Of a stretch of 64,000 nt of DNA, positions 44,208-52,408 are shown one piece after another. Within the stretch, counting starts at the first letter, position 1; each line of letters opens with the position of its first letter. The translations under genes and the position numbers were made by a program. This stretch comes from Endozoicomonas sp965196975. GTDB taxonomy: Bacteria; Pseudomonadota; Gammaproteobacteria; Pseudomonadales; Endozoicomonadaceae. The notes beneath the pieces are model-generated. The model ran no database searches and was not told the origin of the DNA. It saw only the letters and a program-made list of their open reading frames with translations. The stretch lies in the NCBI RefSeq assembly GCF_965196975.1, contig NZ_OZ239981.1:4836001-4900000 (forward strand), given 5' to 3'.

Positions 44208-45536
44208 AGCTTTTCCAGCATTAAAGAAGTACTCGCCAAGGCCAACGAAAAGCGTTCTGGCGACGTACTGGCGGGCATAGCCGCCGAATCAATTACTGAG
44301 ATGGTAGCGGCTAAGGACGTCCTGTCCCGAATGTTGCTGTCTGATCTCCGCAATAATCCGGTCGTTCCTTATGAAGACGACGAAGTTACACGGATTATTC
44401 AGGATGATGTCAACGAAACCATCTACAACGAAATTAAAAACTGGTCTGTCGGTGAACTGCGCGAATGGCTGCTTTCTTATGAAGCCCAGAGCACTGATAT
44501 CCGTCGTATCAGCCGTGGTCTGACCTCGGAAATGATCGCTGCGGTCGCCAAGCTAATGACCAATGGCGACCTGATTTATGCAGCGAGCAAGATGGATGTG
44601 CTTGCCACCTGTAATACCACCATTGGTCGTCGTGGCACTCTGGCCGCCCGTCTCCAGCCTAACCACACCACTGATAACGTAGACGGTATCCGTATCTCTA
44701 CGCTGGAAGGTCTTTCCTACGGTATTGGTGACGCGGTTATCGGTCTGAACCCAGTAGACGACACTACCGACAGTATCTACCGCTGCCTGCACCAGTTCGA
44801 AGAGATCAAGCAGAAGTTTGAGATTCCGACCCAGAACTGCGTACTGGCCCATGTACTGTCACAGATGGAAGCGGTTGAGCGCGGTGCGCCTGCCGACATG
44901 ATCTTCCAGTCTATAGCCGGGTCTCAGAAAGGTAACGAAGCCTTTGGTTTCAATGCCGGTCATCTGGCAGAAGCCAACGACATGATGCTCAAGCAGGGTA
45001 CCTGTACTGGCCCTAACGTTATGTACTTCGAAACCGGTCAGGGTTCTGAACTGTCTTCTGATGCTCACCACGGCGCAGATCAGGTCACCATGGAAGCCCG
45101 GTGCTACGGTTTTGCCCGTCGCTACAAGCCATTCCTGGTCAATACCGTAGTTGGTTTTATCGGTCCTGAGTACCTGTACGACGGTAAGCAGGTTATCCGT
45201 GCCGGTCTGGAAGATCACTTCATGGGCAAACTGCACGGTCTGCCAATGGGTGTCGACGTTTGTTACACCAACCACATGAAGACCGACCAGAACGATAACG
45301 AATCCCTGATGACACTGCTGACTGCTGCTGGCTGTACCTACTTCATGGGTATTCCTGCCGGTGACGACATCATGCTGATGTACCAGACCAGCGGTTATCA
45401 CGATGTGGCCACCATGCGTGAGCTATTCAATAAGCGCCCGATTCCAGAATTCGAAGCCTGGTGTGAGCGTATGGGCATTATGGAAAATGGCCGTCTGACT
45501 GCGAAAGCAGGCGACGCTTCTATTTTCCTGAAGTAA
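44208..45536 (+). pseudogene. eutB: Ethanolamine ammonia-lyase large subunit, IS-interrupted
   Basis: 442 codons of EutB follow the IS. With the 12-codon fragment the original length is 454 residues (E. coli 453). EutB forms the barrel that, with EutC and adenosylcobalamin, splits ethanolamine into acetaldehyde and ammonia. Conserved stretches include IKEVLAKANEKRSGDVLAG, SARLQPN-like AARLQPNHTTD, CVLAHVLSQMEA, YFETGQGSELSSDA and GADQVTMEARCYG. The frame is open back through the IS end to an ATG at 43950, so a chimera with ~83 IS-antisense residues replacing the first 12 could be made if transcribed. Otherwise the gene is disrupted, and polar effects on eutC onward are possible. Confidence 0.95.
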
Positions 45537-45548
45537 TGAGGGCTCACC

Positions 45549-46445
45549 ATGATTTCTGAAAATGATCTGAAAGACCTGATTGGCAAAGTCCTGAAGGAAA
45601 TTGACCTTTCTGATGCCGGCAAGGAACAGGTTGTTCGCTCTGTCACCAGTCAGGTAGAAACCGCTGTCTCTAACGTTGATGACAGCGAGCTGTATGACAT
45701 TACCGCTACTGAAATGTCTGACTTCTTCGCCGTAGAAAATGCGGAGAACAAGGCTGAGTACATGAAGCTCAAGGCCAAGACTCCAGCTCGTCTTGGCATT
45801 GGTAAGGCCGGTCCACGTTACAAGACGGAAACCATGTTGCGTTTTCGTGCTGACCATGCCGTTGCCATCGACTCTGTATTCAACGAAGTCGTTGAAGAGT
45901 TCGTTACTGAAGCCGGCCTGGTCGCCGTTTCCTCACGCTGTGAAGACAAAGACATGTACGTCACTCGTCCTGATCTGGGTCGTATGATCAGTGATGAGGG
46001 CGTGGCCAAAATTCAGTCTGAGTGTCGCAAGGGTGCGGATGTTCAGATTGTGATTGCTGACGGTCTGTCCTCCAGTGCCATTACCGCCAACCTGAAAAAC
46101 ATCCTGCCTGCAATGAAGCAGGGTCTGGAAGGTTATGGCCTGAGTGTTGGTGACACCGTATTCATCAAGTTTGGCCGTGTGGGTGCCATGGATCATCTGA
46201 CTGATCTGACCAACAGCAAGGTAACGGTCATGCTGGTGGGTGAGCGTCCAGGTCTGGCTACGGGTGAATCCATGGGTGCCTACATCACCTATGAAGGCAC
46301 AGTGGGCATGGCCGAAGCAGGCCGTACCGTAATCTCCAATATCCATCGTCGCGGAACCCCTGCTGCTGAAGCGGGTGCACACATTGCCAACATCGTTAAG
46401 AAGATGTTTGAGCAGAAGTGCAGCGGTGTTGGTTTCCGTTTCTGA
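45549..46445 (+). CDS. eutC: Ethanolamine ammonia-lyase small subunit
   Basis: A 298-residue EutC (E. coli 295), 12 bp after eutB. The first ~20 residues (MISENDLKDLIGKVLKEIDL) form an amphipathic helix like known shell-targeting peptides. The body matches EutC: ARLGIGKAGPRYKTETMLRF (two pieces: ARLGIGKAGPRY, KTETMLRF), RPDLGRMISDEG, ADGLSSSAI, and GERPGLATGESMGAY near the cobalamin-contact region. It provides part of the B12-binding surface of the lyase. GAGG-type ribosome site overlaps the eutB end (ATGAGGGC). Confidence 0.96.
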   Translation: MISENDLKDLIGKVLKEIDLSDAGKEQVVRSVTSQVETAVSNVDDSELYDITATEMSDFFAVENAENKAEYMKLKAKTPARLGIGKAGPRYKTETMLRFRADHAVAIDSVFNEVVEEFVTEAGLVAVSSRCEDKDMYVTRPDLGRMISDEGVAKIQSECRKGADVQIVIADGLSSSAITANLKNILPAMKQGLEGYGLSVGDTVFIKFGRVGAMDHLTDLTNSKVTVMLVGERPGLATGESMGAYITYEGTVGMAEAGRTVISNIHRRGTPAAEAGAHIANIVKKMFEQKCSGVGFRF

Positions 46446-46470
46446 TCTTTGGGTATAGAGGAGTAGAACA

Positions 46471-47124
46471 ATGAAAGGTGATCGTCTGGGTGCCAGTGTA
46501 CTGGCCGTAAAAATGATTCCCAACGTCGATGCAAAAATGGCTGAAAAGCTGGGTATGCCAAAAGGCTGGAAGAGTCTGGGTATCCTGACTGCTGATGCGG
46601 ATGACGTGACCTACTGCGCACTGGATGAAGCGTGCAAGAACGCTGAAGTCAGTGTTGTCATGGGCAAGAGCTTCTATGGTGGTGCTGCCAACGCAAACAG
46701 CAAGCTGGCTGGTGAAGTCATCGGTATGCTGGCAGGCCCAAGTCCGGCCGAAGTTCGCAGTGGTCTGAATGTCGCCATCGATTTTATTGAAAATGAGTTT
46801 TCATTCTACAGCGCGAATGAAGATGACAGCATTGCCTATTTCGCTCAGTGCATTTCACGTACCGGTTCTTTCCTGTCCGGTCTGGCTGAAATTAATGAAG
46901 GTGAAGCGCTGGCTTACCTGATTGCACCGCCTCTGGAAGCCATGTATGCACTGGATGCAGCCATGAAGGCGGCGGATGTCCAGTTATGCCAGCTGTTTGA
47001 GCCTCCTTCAGAGACCAACTTTGGTGGCGCTCTGCTCACTGGTAGCCAGTCTGCCTGTAAAGCGGCCTGTGATGCTTTCGCCGATGCGGTGAAGTTTGTT
47101 GCAGATAACCCAAAGCACTTCTGA
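46471..47124 (+). CDS. eutL: Microcompartment shell protein EutL (trimeric BMC-T)
   Basis: A 217-residue tandem-BMC shell protein (E. coli EutL 219). It starts GDRLGASVLAVKMIPNVD and shows the first-domain pattern GKSFYGGAANANSKLAGEVI and a second domain near FIENEFSFYSANEDDSIAYF (pieces FIENEFSFYSANED, DSIAYF). EutL trimers form shell facets with a gated pore. Preceded by GAGGAG at 46459-46464. Confidence 0.95.
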   Translation: MKGDRLGASVLAVKMIPNVDAKMAEKLGMPKGWKSLGILTADADDVTYCALDEACKNAEVSVVMGKSFYGGAANANSKLAGEVIGMLAGPSPAEVRSGLNVAIDFIENEFSFYSANEDDSIAYFAQCISRTGSFLSGLAEINEGEALAYLIAPPLEAMYALDAAMKAADVQLCQLFEPPSETNFGGALLTGSQSACKAACDAFADAVKFVADNPKHF

Positions 47125-47159
47125 TTGGCCTTTAAGAGTACACGATGGAGGGGCTGGCG

Positions 47160-48554
47160 ATGAGAACACAAGAGGCAGCAGGGTTTATAGAAACATTTGG
47201 CTTCCTCCCGGCGGTGGAAGCGGCGGATGTCTGTCTGAAAACCGCCAATGCCAGCCGTCTGGCTGAAATGGCGGTTGAAGAAACTGGCTTTGGTAAAGTT
47301 CAGGATAAGATCACCAAGAACATGATTGCCAGTAAGCATCTTGCTGAATCTGTTCGCTCCATGAGAACCATCGGCATCATTGCTGAAGACCCTGCGAAGA
47401 AAATGCAGGAAGTCGCTGTGCCTTACGGTGTGGTTGCTGGTCTTGTACCATCGACCAACCCAACGTCGACTGCGATTTATAAATCCATTATCTCCATCAA
47501 GGCAGGTAATGCGGTCATCATCAGCCCACACCCATCGGCACTGAAGTGCATCAGTGAAACCGTGCGCCTGCTGAGAGAAACGCTTCAGAGTCTGGGCGCA
47601 CCTGCTGACCTGATCTCTGTAATGACTCAGCCAACGCTGGAAGGCACCAGTGAGCTGATGAAGAATGAAGGCACAGGCATCATTCTCGCCACTGGCGGTT
47701 CTGCCATGGTTAAGGCTGCTTATAGTTCTGGTAATCCTGCTCTGGGTGTTGGTCCGGGTAACGTACCGGCCTTTATTGAACGAACTGCAGGTATCAAGAA
47801 AGCAGTGTCGTACATCCTGATGAGCAAGACATTCGATAACGGAACCGTCTGTGCATCTGAGCAGCATGTGGTTACTGAACATGTGATCGCTGATCAGGTT
47901 AAGGCAGAAATGATTGCCCAGGGCTGCTACTTCCTGAACGAGACAGAAACCGTTCGGGTTGAGAAAGTGATTGTTGGTCCAAGAGGCACACTGAACGCTC
48001 GTATCGTCGGTAAGCCTGCGGTAGAAATCGCTCGCATGGCTGGCCTGGAAATTCCAGCTGCTACCCGTGTTCTGGTGGCTGAGCAGGGGCGTGAGTGTGT
48101 TGGTAAGCAACATCCATTCTCTTGGGAAAAGCTGTCGCCACTGCTCGGTTTCTACCGGACAAATGATGCTCATGAAGCCTGTGAACTTTGCCTTGAGTTA
48201 CTGAATTACGAAGGTGCTGGTCACTCATTGGCGATTCACACTCAGAACAATGATCTGGTTCGTGAATTTGCACTGAAGAAGCCGGTTTCCCGATTAGTGG
48301 TGAATACACCATCGACTCATGGTGCTGTTGGAGCAACCACTGGTCTTCCACCCGCCTTTACCCTGGGTTGTGGCAGTGTGGGTGGTTCAGCCACTTCAGA
48401 CAACGTGACACCTCTGCATCTGTTTAACAAGCGCTATGTCGCCTATGGCATCTGTGAGCCAGAAGCTCCAGTTGCTCAGGTGCCTGCTGCAGTAACAGAA
48501 CTGGATATTGAAGCAATCACCCGCATGGTGATTGAAAAGCTGAAAGCACTTTAA
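47160..48554 (+). CDS. eutE: Acetaldehyde dehydrogenase (CoA-acylating), BMC-associated
   Basis: ATG at 47160 follows GGAGGGG (47147-47153) and gives 464 residues; ATG 47145 is less likely. Catalytic Cys lies in TFDNGTVCASEQHV, with VPSTNPTSTAIYK, ILATGGSAMVKAAY and GVGPGNVPAFIE as cofactor and core motifs. It converts acetaldehyde, CoA and NAD+ to acetyl-CoA and NADH. It lacks the N-terminal targeting helix of E. coli EutE. Instead, after a linker (PEAPVAQVPAAVTE) it ends with an amphipathic helix (LDIEAITRMVIEKLKAL), which looks like a C-terminal encapsulation peptide. That layout and the AdhE-like core are closer to clostridial-type BMC enzymes. Confidence 0.93.
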   Translation: MRTQEAAGFIETFGFLPAVEAADVCLKTANASRLAEMAVEETGFGKVQDKITKNMIASKHLAESVRSMRTIGIIAEDPAKKMQEVAVPYGVVAGLVPSTNPTSTAIYKSIISIKAGNAVIISPHPSALKCISETVRLLRETLQSLGAPADLISVMTQPTLEGTSELMKNEGTGIILATGGSAMVKAAYSSGNPALGVGPGNVPAFIERTAGIKKAVSYILMSKTFDNGTVCASEQHVVTEHVIADQVKAEMIAQGCYFLNETETVRVEKVIVGPRGTLNARIVGKPAVEIARMAGLEIPAATRVLVAEQGRECVGKQHPFSWEKLSPLLGFYRTNDAHEACELCLELLNYEGAGHSLAIHTQNNDLVREFALKKPVSRLVVNTPSTHGAVGATTGLPPAFTLGCGSVGGSATSDNVTPLHLFNKRYVAYGICEPEAPVAQVPAAVTELDIEAITRMVIEKLKAL

Positions 48555-48564
48555 GTGCTTTCAG
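48540..48564 (+). promoter_or_regulatory. Hairpin at the eutE stop codon
   Basis: CTGAAAGCACTT (48540-48551) and AAGTGCTTTCAG (48553-48564) are perfect 12-bp arms around one T; the eutE TAA sits in the middle. A second small stem GTCTCC/GGAGAC (48595-48610) precedes the eutM ribosome site. These could stabilise or attenuate the mRNA ahead of the abundant shell protein. Confidence 0.45.
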
Positions 48565-48628
48565 ATGAAACATAACTTTTTAACGTATTAAAACGTCTCC
48601 CCCGGGAGACCATCAGGAGAAACAAATA

Positions 48629-48916
48629 ATGGCTATCTCTAACGCTCTGGGCATGGTTGAAACTAAAGGTCTGGTTGCTGCTGTCGAAGCTGCTGACGCT
48701 ATGGTTAAAGCTGCGAACGTGACTCTGGTTGGTAAAGAGAACATCGGTAGTGGTCTGGTAACCATCATGGTTCGTGGTGACGTTGGTGCTGTTAAAGCGG
48801 CTACTGATGCTGGCGCTGCGGCTGCTGAGCGTGTTGGTGAACTGGTTTCCGTACACGTTATCCCGCGTCCACACGGCGAAGTTGAAGTGATCCTGCCTCA
48901 GGCTAAAGGCGAGTAA
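48629..48916 (+). CDS. eutM: Major hexameric shell protein (BMC-H, EutM/PduA type)
   Basis: A 95-residue single BMC domain: LGMVETKGLVAAVEAADAMVKAANV (pieces LGMVETKGLVAAV, EAADAMVKAANV), with IGSGLVTIMVRGDVGAVKAA and SVHVIPRPHGEVE. It forms the flat hexamers that tile compartment facets. AGGAGA (48615-48620) precedes the ATG by 8 nt. Codon use is strongly biased (GGT, GTT, GCT), as expected for an abundant product. Confidence 0.97.
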   Translation: MAISNALGMVETKGLVAAVEAADAMVKAANVTLVGKENIGSGLVTIMVRGDVGAVKAATDAGAAAAERVGELVSVHVIPRPHGEVEVILPQAKGE

Positions 48917-48998
48917 TTTTCTATTACTCACTGCAGGAGCATAAGGACACGTAGAAAAGCGGTTTTCCCAGTCTTTGTGCTTCTGCTCTTCAGCTTAA

Positions 48999-49018
48999 CA
49001 TTGGCCATATGGCCAATG
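48999..49018. promoter_or_regulatory. Perfect 20-bp palindrome upstream of pduL
   Basis: CATTGGCCATATGGCCAATG is a perfect palindrome 20 bp before the pduL start. It has no loop, so as DNA it would suit a dimeric regulator; as RNA it could form a short stem near the ribosome site. Confidence 0.4.
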
Positions 49019-49037
49019 CCGATTGTGAGACATCGCT

Positions 49038-49712
49038 GTGAATACCCTCGTTAACGAACAACTCCTGAAAGAAATTATTGATCAGGTGATTGTTGAATGC
49101 ACTGCGCAGACTCTGTCGTCTTTAGAGGCTGAAAGCAGCAAGAAAGAAATCCCTGTTGAAACTTCTGCCCGCCATGTTCACCTGTGCCAGAAAGACGTAG
49201 AAGCGTTATTTGGTGCTGGTCACCAGTTGACCCCCGCTCGTGAACTCTCCCAGCCAGGTCAGTATCTGTGTGAAGAACGTGTCACCGTGATTGGCCCAAA
49301 GGGTACTTTTGAGAATGTCGCGGTACTTGGGCCAGCCCGCCCAGAAAGTCAGGTGGAAATTTCCCGCACTGATGCCCGTCAGCTGGGTGTTAATGCAGTA
49401 TTGAAAGAGTCCGGAGATATTTCCGGTACCCCCGGAGTATTCCTTTATTCCGGCAAAGGTATGGTACAGCTGGATAAGGGTGTCATTGTTGCCCGTAACC
49501 ATATCCACATGACCACTGCCGATGCGCAGCGTCTGGGAGTTCAGGACAAGCAGGAAGTGGATGTTCGGATTGAAACGGATCGTCCGGTTACCTTCCATCG
49601 AGTTCTGGTCAGGGTAAAAGACAGCTTTTCTCTGGCAATGCATATTGATTTTGATGAAGCCAATGCGGTTGGTCTACCGGCCAATGCGAAAGGCGAATTG
49701 ATCGCCGGTTAA
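49038..49712 (+). CDS. pduL: Phosphate propanoyl/acetyltransferase PduL
   Basis: A 224-residue PTAC enzyme starting at GTG 49038. Residues 1-22 (NTLVNEQLLKEIIDQVIVEC) are an amphipathic targeting helix. Zinc-ligand motifs are SARHVHL (His46, His48) and ARNHIHM (His154, His156) in two beta-barrel halves. It transfers the acyl group from acyl-CoA to phosphate and so regenerates CoA inside the compartment. It replaces EutD, the phosphotransacetylase of enteric eut operons, and lends the locus a pdu-like character. Confidence 0.95.
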   Translation: MNTLVNEQLLKEIIDQVIVECTAQTLSSLEAESSKKEIPVETSARHVHLCQKDVEALFGAGHQLTPARELSQPGQYLCEERVTVIGPKGTFENVAVLGPARPESQVEISRTDARQLGVNAVLKESGDISGTPGVFLYSGKGMVQLDKGVIVARNHIHMTTADAQRLGVQDKQEVDVRIETDRPVTFHRVLVRVKDSFSLAMHIDFDEANAVGLPANAKGELIAG

Positions 49713-49726
49713 TTTTAACAAGCGCC

Positions 49727-49798
49727 GCCCGTTCCCCGCTGCCCGTTTCCCGTAAAAGCAAAGACATTTTTACGGGAAACGGGCAGCGGGGAACGGGC
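49727..49798. repeat. Long perfect inverted repeat between pduL and eutJ
   Basis: 31-nt arms (49727-49757 and 49768-49798) are exact complements around a 10-nt spacer. Each arm is itself built of GTTCCCCGCTGCCCGTTTCCCG-like units (pieces GTTCCCCGCTGCCC, GTTTCCCG). The RNA hairpin would be very stable and lies inside the operon. It has no T-run, so it is more likely a REP/BIME-like mobile repeat or an mRNA-processing site than a terminator. Confidence 0.85.
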
Positions 49799-49822
49799 AG
49801 CGTTCTAACGTGATTTACGACT

Positions 49823-50674
49823 ATGTCTGAATTTGATCCTGAGCGCGTCAGCAAGCTGATCCAGAAAGTGGAGAATAGCCTGACACACACTGCACAGGTT
49901 ACCGATGCTGACAAGCTGGTGGTGGGTGTAGATCTTGGTACTGCCTACATCGTTCTGGTGGTGCTGGATCATCATGGTGAGCCAGTTGCCACGGAAATGC
50001 AGTTTGCCCAGGTGTTGAAGGATGGTCTGGTCGTTGATTACATCGGTGCGCTGAATATTGTCCGTCAGCTCAAGGAAAATCTGGAGACACGTCTGCAGGT
50101 CTCCCTGGAAAAAGCAGCCATTGCCATGCCTTCCAATACACCAGAGTCGGTCTGCAAAACGCATCGATATGTGGTGGAGGGCGCAGGTATGGACGTGGTG
50201 AATATGTTGGATGAGCCCACCGCTGCCAATCGGGTACTTGGCATTCGAAATGGTGCTGTGGTGGATATTGGTGGTGGGACAACCGGACTTTCTATTTTTA
50301 AAGACGGCGAAGTGATCTATACCGCAGACGAAGCGACCGGTGGCACGCATCTGTCACTTGTACTGGCGGGTCACTATAAAACCAGCTTTGAAGAAGCAGA
50401 AGAGCAGAAAAAAGATTCTGCGAACCATCGTGATGTGGTGGCCATTGTCCGTCCGGTGATTGAGAAGATGGGCTCCATTGTTCATCAGCACATTCAGGGC
50501 TACGACGTAAAGGATATTTATCTGGTCGGCGGCACAACCTGCCTGCCGGAGTTTGAGCAGATTGTGGAAAAGCAGACGGGCGTAACCACCTGGAAGCCGG
50601 AAAATCCGTTCCTGGTGACGCCGCTGGGCATTGCAATCAGCGCATTAGAAGCAGAAAAGCTTTTGGCATCATAA
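49823..50674 (+). CDS. eutJ: Ethanolamine utilisation chaperone-like protein EutJ
   Basis: A 283-residue actin/Hsp70-fold protein. The phosphate-1 loop is VGVDLGTAYIVLVV (near residue 34), phosphate-2 VVDIGGGTTGLSIF (near residue 147), and the adenosine motif YLVGGTTCLPEF (near residue 233). EutJ is proposed as a chaperone for the lyase or for compartment assembly. Length matches E. coli EutJ (278). No membrane segment. Confidence 0.94.
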   Translation: MSEFDPERVSKLIQKVENSLTHTAQVTDADKLVVGVDLGTAYIVLVVLDHHGEPVATEMQFAQVLKDGLVVDYIGALNIVRQLKENLETRLQVSLEKAAIAMPSNTPESVCKTHRYVVEGAGMDVVNMLDEPTAANRVLGIRNGAVVDIGGGTTGLSIFKDGEVIYTADEATGGTHLSLVLAGHYKTSFEEAEEQKKDSANHRDVVAIVRPVIEKMGSIVHQHIQGYDVKDIYLVGGTTCLPEFEQIVEKQTGVTTWKPENPFLVTPLGIAISALEAEKLLAS

Positions 50675-50690
50675 AGCAAGGAAAACCGTA

Positions 50691-51437
50691 ATGAATACCG
50701 ATGCACTGGTTGAATTGATTGCCAAACGGGTGATGGAACAGCTGCTGGCTCTGCAGGGAGCAACAGAAGCCAGGAAAGCTCATCAGTCTGTGCTGGTGGT
50801 CGGTGACTGCGATAACCGACAACAGCTGGAGCTGGCTCTGGGCCATGAATACGTACTGTCGTTTACTGCTGATCGAGAGAATGATGAGCGTCCGCAACCG
50901 GCAAAGTATGACCATATTATTCTGGCCAGCCTGTCCAACAGTCTGTTGTCAGCCCTGACGATCGGGCTGGAACGGGGCAGTGAAGGCTGTGTGATTGTTG
51001 AGAGCCTGCTGCTGGGTAAAACAGTTCATATTCTGGAAGAGGGTATTGCCTATCGTCGTTTTCGTGATACGGCTAATCCTGCCTTTTACCAGGTTTTCCA
51101 GGATAAGGAAGCAACGCTTTGCTCTTTTGGTATGGCAGTAGTGACACTGGACAGTCTGTCTGATGCTCTGACTGGTGTTGATACACCAGAGAAGCCAGAA
51201 ACTGCTTCTGTTAATGAAGTGGTCTACCAGGTCAGTGCTCCGAAAGAAAGACCCTATGTTGAGCCAAAGCTTGCAGATAAGGGTGTTTTTAACCTTGAGC
51301 AGCGAGTCATTGGGGAAAAGGACCTTCGGACCTGTTATGAGCAGGGGTATCGGAAAATCAGGCTTCAGGAAAGAGCCCTGATTACCCCGCTGGCAAAAGA
51401 TTTCCTGCGTATGAAAGAAGGCCTTGAGCTGGTATAA
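50691..51437 (+). CDS. BMC-associated unknown protein with targeting-peptide-like N-terminus
   Basis: A 248-residue protein 16 bp after eutJ. The first helix (MNTDALVELIAKRVMEQLLA) has the amphipathic pattern of encapsulation peptides. A Rossmann-like module follows (HQSVLVVGDCDNRQQLELAL, then YDHIILASLSNSLLSALTIG). The C-terminal 60 residues (FNLEQRVIGEKDLRTCYEQG, then ITPLAKDFLR) recall the ethanolamine-utilisation protein family TIGR02536, known mostly by genome context. A flavin- or cofactor-binding role is possible but unproven. Last gene of the forward eut group. Confidence 0.75.
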   Translation: MNTDALVELIAKRVMEQLLALQGATEARKAHQSVLVVGDCDNRQQLELALGHEYVLSFTADRENDERPQPAKYDHIILASLSNSLLSALTIGLERGSEGCVIVESLLLGKTVHILEEGIAYRRFRDTANPAFYQVFQDKEATLCSFGMAVVTLDSLSDALTGVDTPEKPETASVNEVVYQVSAPKERPYVEPKLADKGVFNLEQRVIGEKDLRTCYEQGYRKIRLQERALITPLAKDFLRMKEGLELV

Positions 51438-51626
51438 GAGAAGTCTCTTCCTTTCTTTAATCTTTTGGGTAGTCCGCTTATGTTCCATGGTGTGAGGCCA
51501 ATTCAAACCATGGAACCCCCTAAGACCTATAAACACGTAAATTGATTTATACCTTCCTGATAATCATCCCTTGCTATGCTCAGGGCAGAACATCTTTGAG
51601 CAGGTTGTCATTTCGGGGAGGCTGAT

Positions 51627-52379
51627 ATGGAAAGAATTTGCTCAGCAATGAGCGGTGATGCTGAAGAATATGCTCAGGAGAAGCTGAGACCATTTCGTTT
51701 GTGGATAGAGCGCTGGAGTATTTTTCAGGCAGTTTTGGACAATAATACTCAACTTGTGGGAAAACGGGTTGGGGACTTTGGCTCAGGAACTGGGTATTAC
51801 AGTCGAATGCTGATTGATCTGGGGGCTGCCAGTATTTTGGCAATTGATAGCGAACCGGGCATGATTCAAAAAGCCAAAGAGGATAGTGCGTCTTACAATC
51901 CTCTGATTACCTACGATAACGCTTGCCTGCAGGATACCAAAGGTGAAGGGGAGTGTTCATTGGTTCTTGGCTCCTACATTATGAACTTCCCTAAGACTCC
52001 AGAAGAAACCTTACTGTATTGTCAGTCGCTCGTAAGCCACTTAGAGACAGGCGGTGTATTTATTGGCTTTTTGAATAACCCTTACGAACGTTCTGGCGGT
52101 GAGCAATACAAACCATATGGTTTTTGGAAAGAGTATACTGCTGATCGCGATGGCGACTATGATGGCTGTCCAGTTGATGTCCATATTGATGGGCTGTCAA
52201 ACCCAATTAGAAACTATAATATTCTACCAGAGACCTATGAGTGGGCATTCAGAGAAGCTGGAATGGATATGGAGTGGAGGGAAGTTGAAGTGCACCCAAG
52301 CCAGAAAAAGAGTCCGTATTGGAATCTGTTATTCGATGGTATTGTTCCCGTAAATACGGTTTCAGCTACGCGAATTTAG
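51627..52379 (+). CDS. Class I SAM-dependent methyltransferase
   Basis: A 250-residue methyltransferase with motif I VGDFGSGTGYYSRML (near residue 50), the acidic motif II end (ILAIDSEPGMI), and SLVLGSYIMNFPKTPEE as motif IV. ATG at 51627 follows GGGGAGG with short spacing. Substrate unknown; the family methylates small molecules more often than DNA in this layout. It has its own promoter region and no evident link to ethanolamine use. Confidence 0.88.
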   Translation: MERICSAMSGDAEEYAQEKLRPFRLWIERWSIFQAVLDNNTQLVGKRVGDFGSGTGYYSRMLIDLGAASILAIDSEPGMIQKAKEDSASYNPLITYDNACLQDTKGEGECSLVLGSYIMNFPKTPEETLLYCQSLVSHLETGGVFIGFLNNPYERSGGEQYKPYGFWKEYTADRDGDYDGCPVDVHIDGLSNPIRNYNILPETYEWAFREAGMDMEWREVEVHPSQKKSPYWNLLFDGIVPVNTVSATRI

Positions 52380-52408
52380 CTGAATGTTTCCATCGATTTT
52401 TTCTTCTA

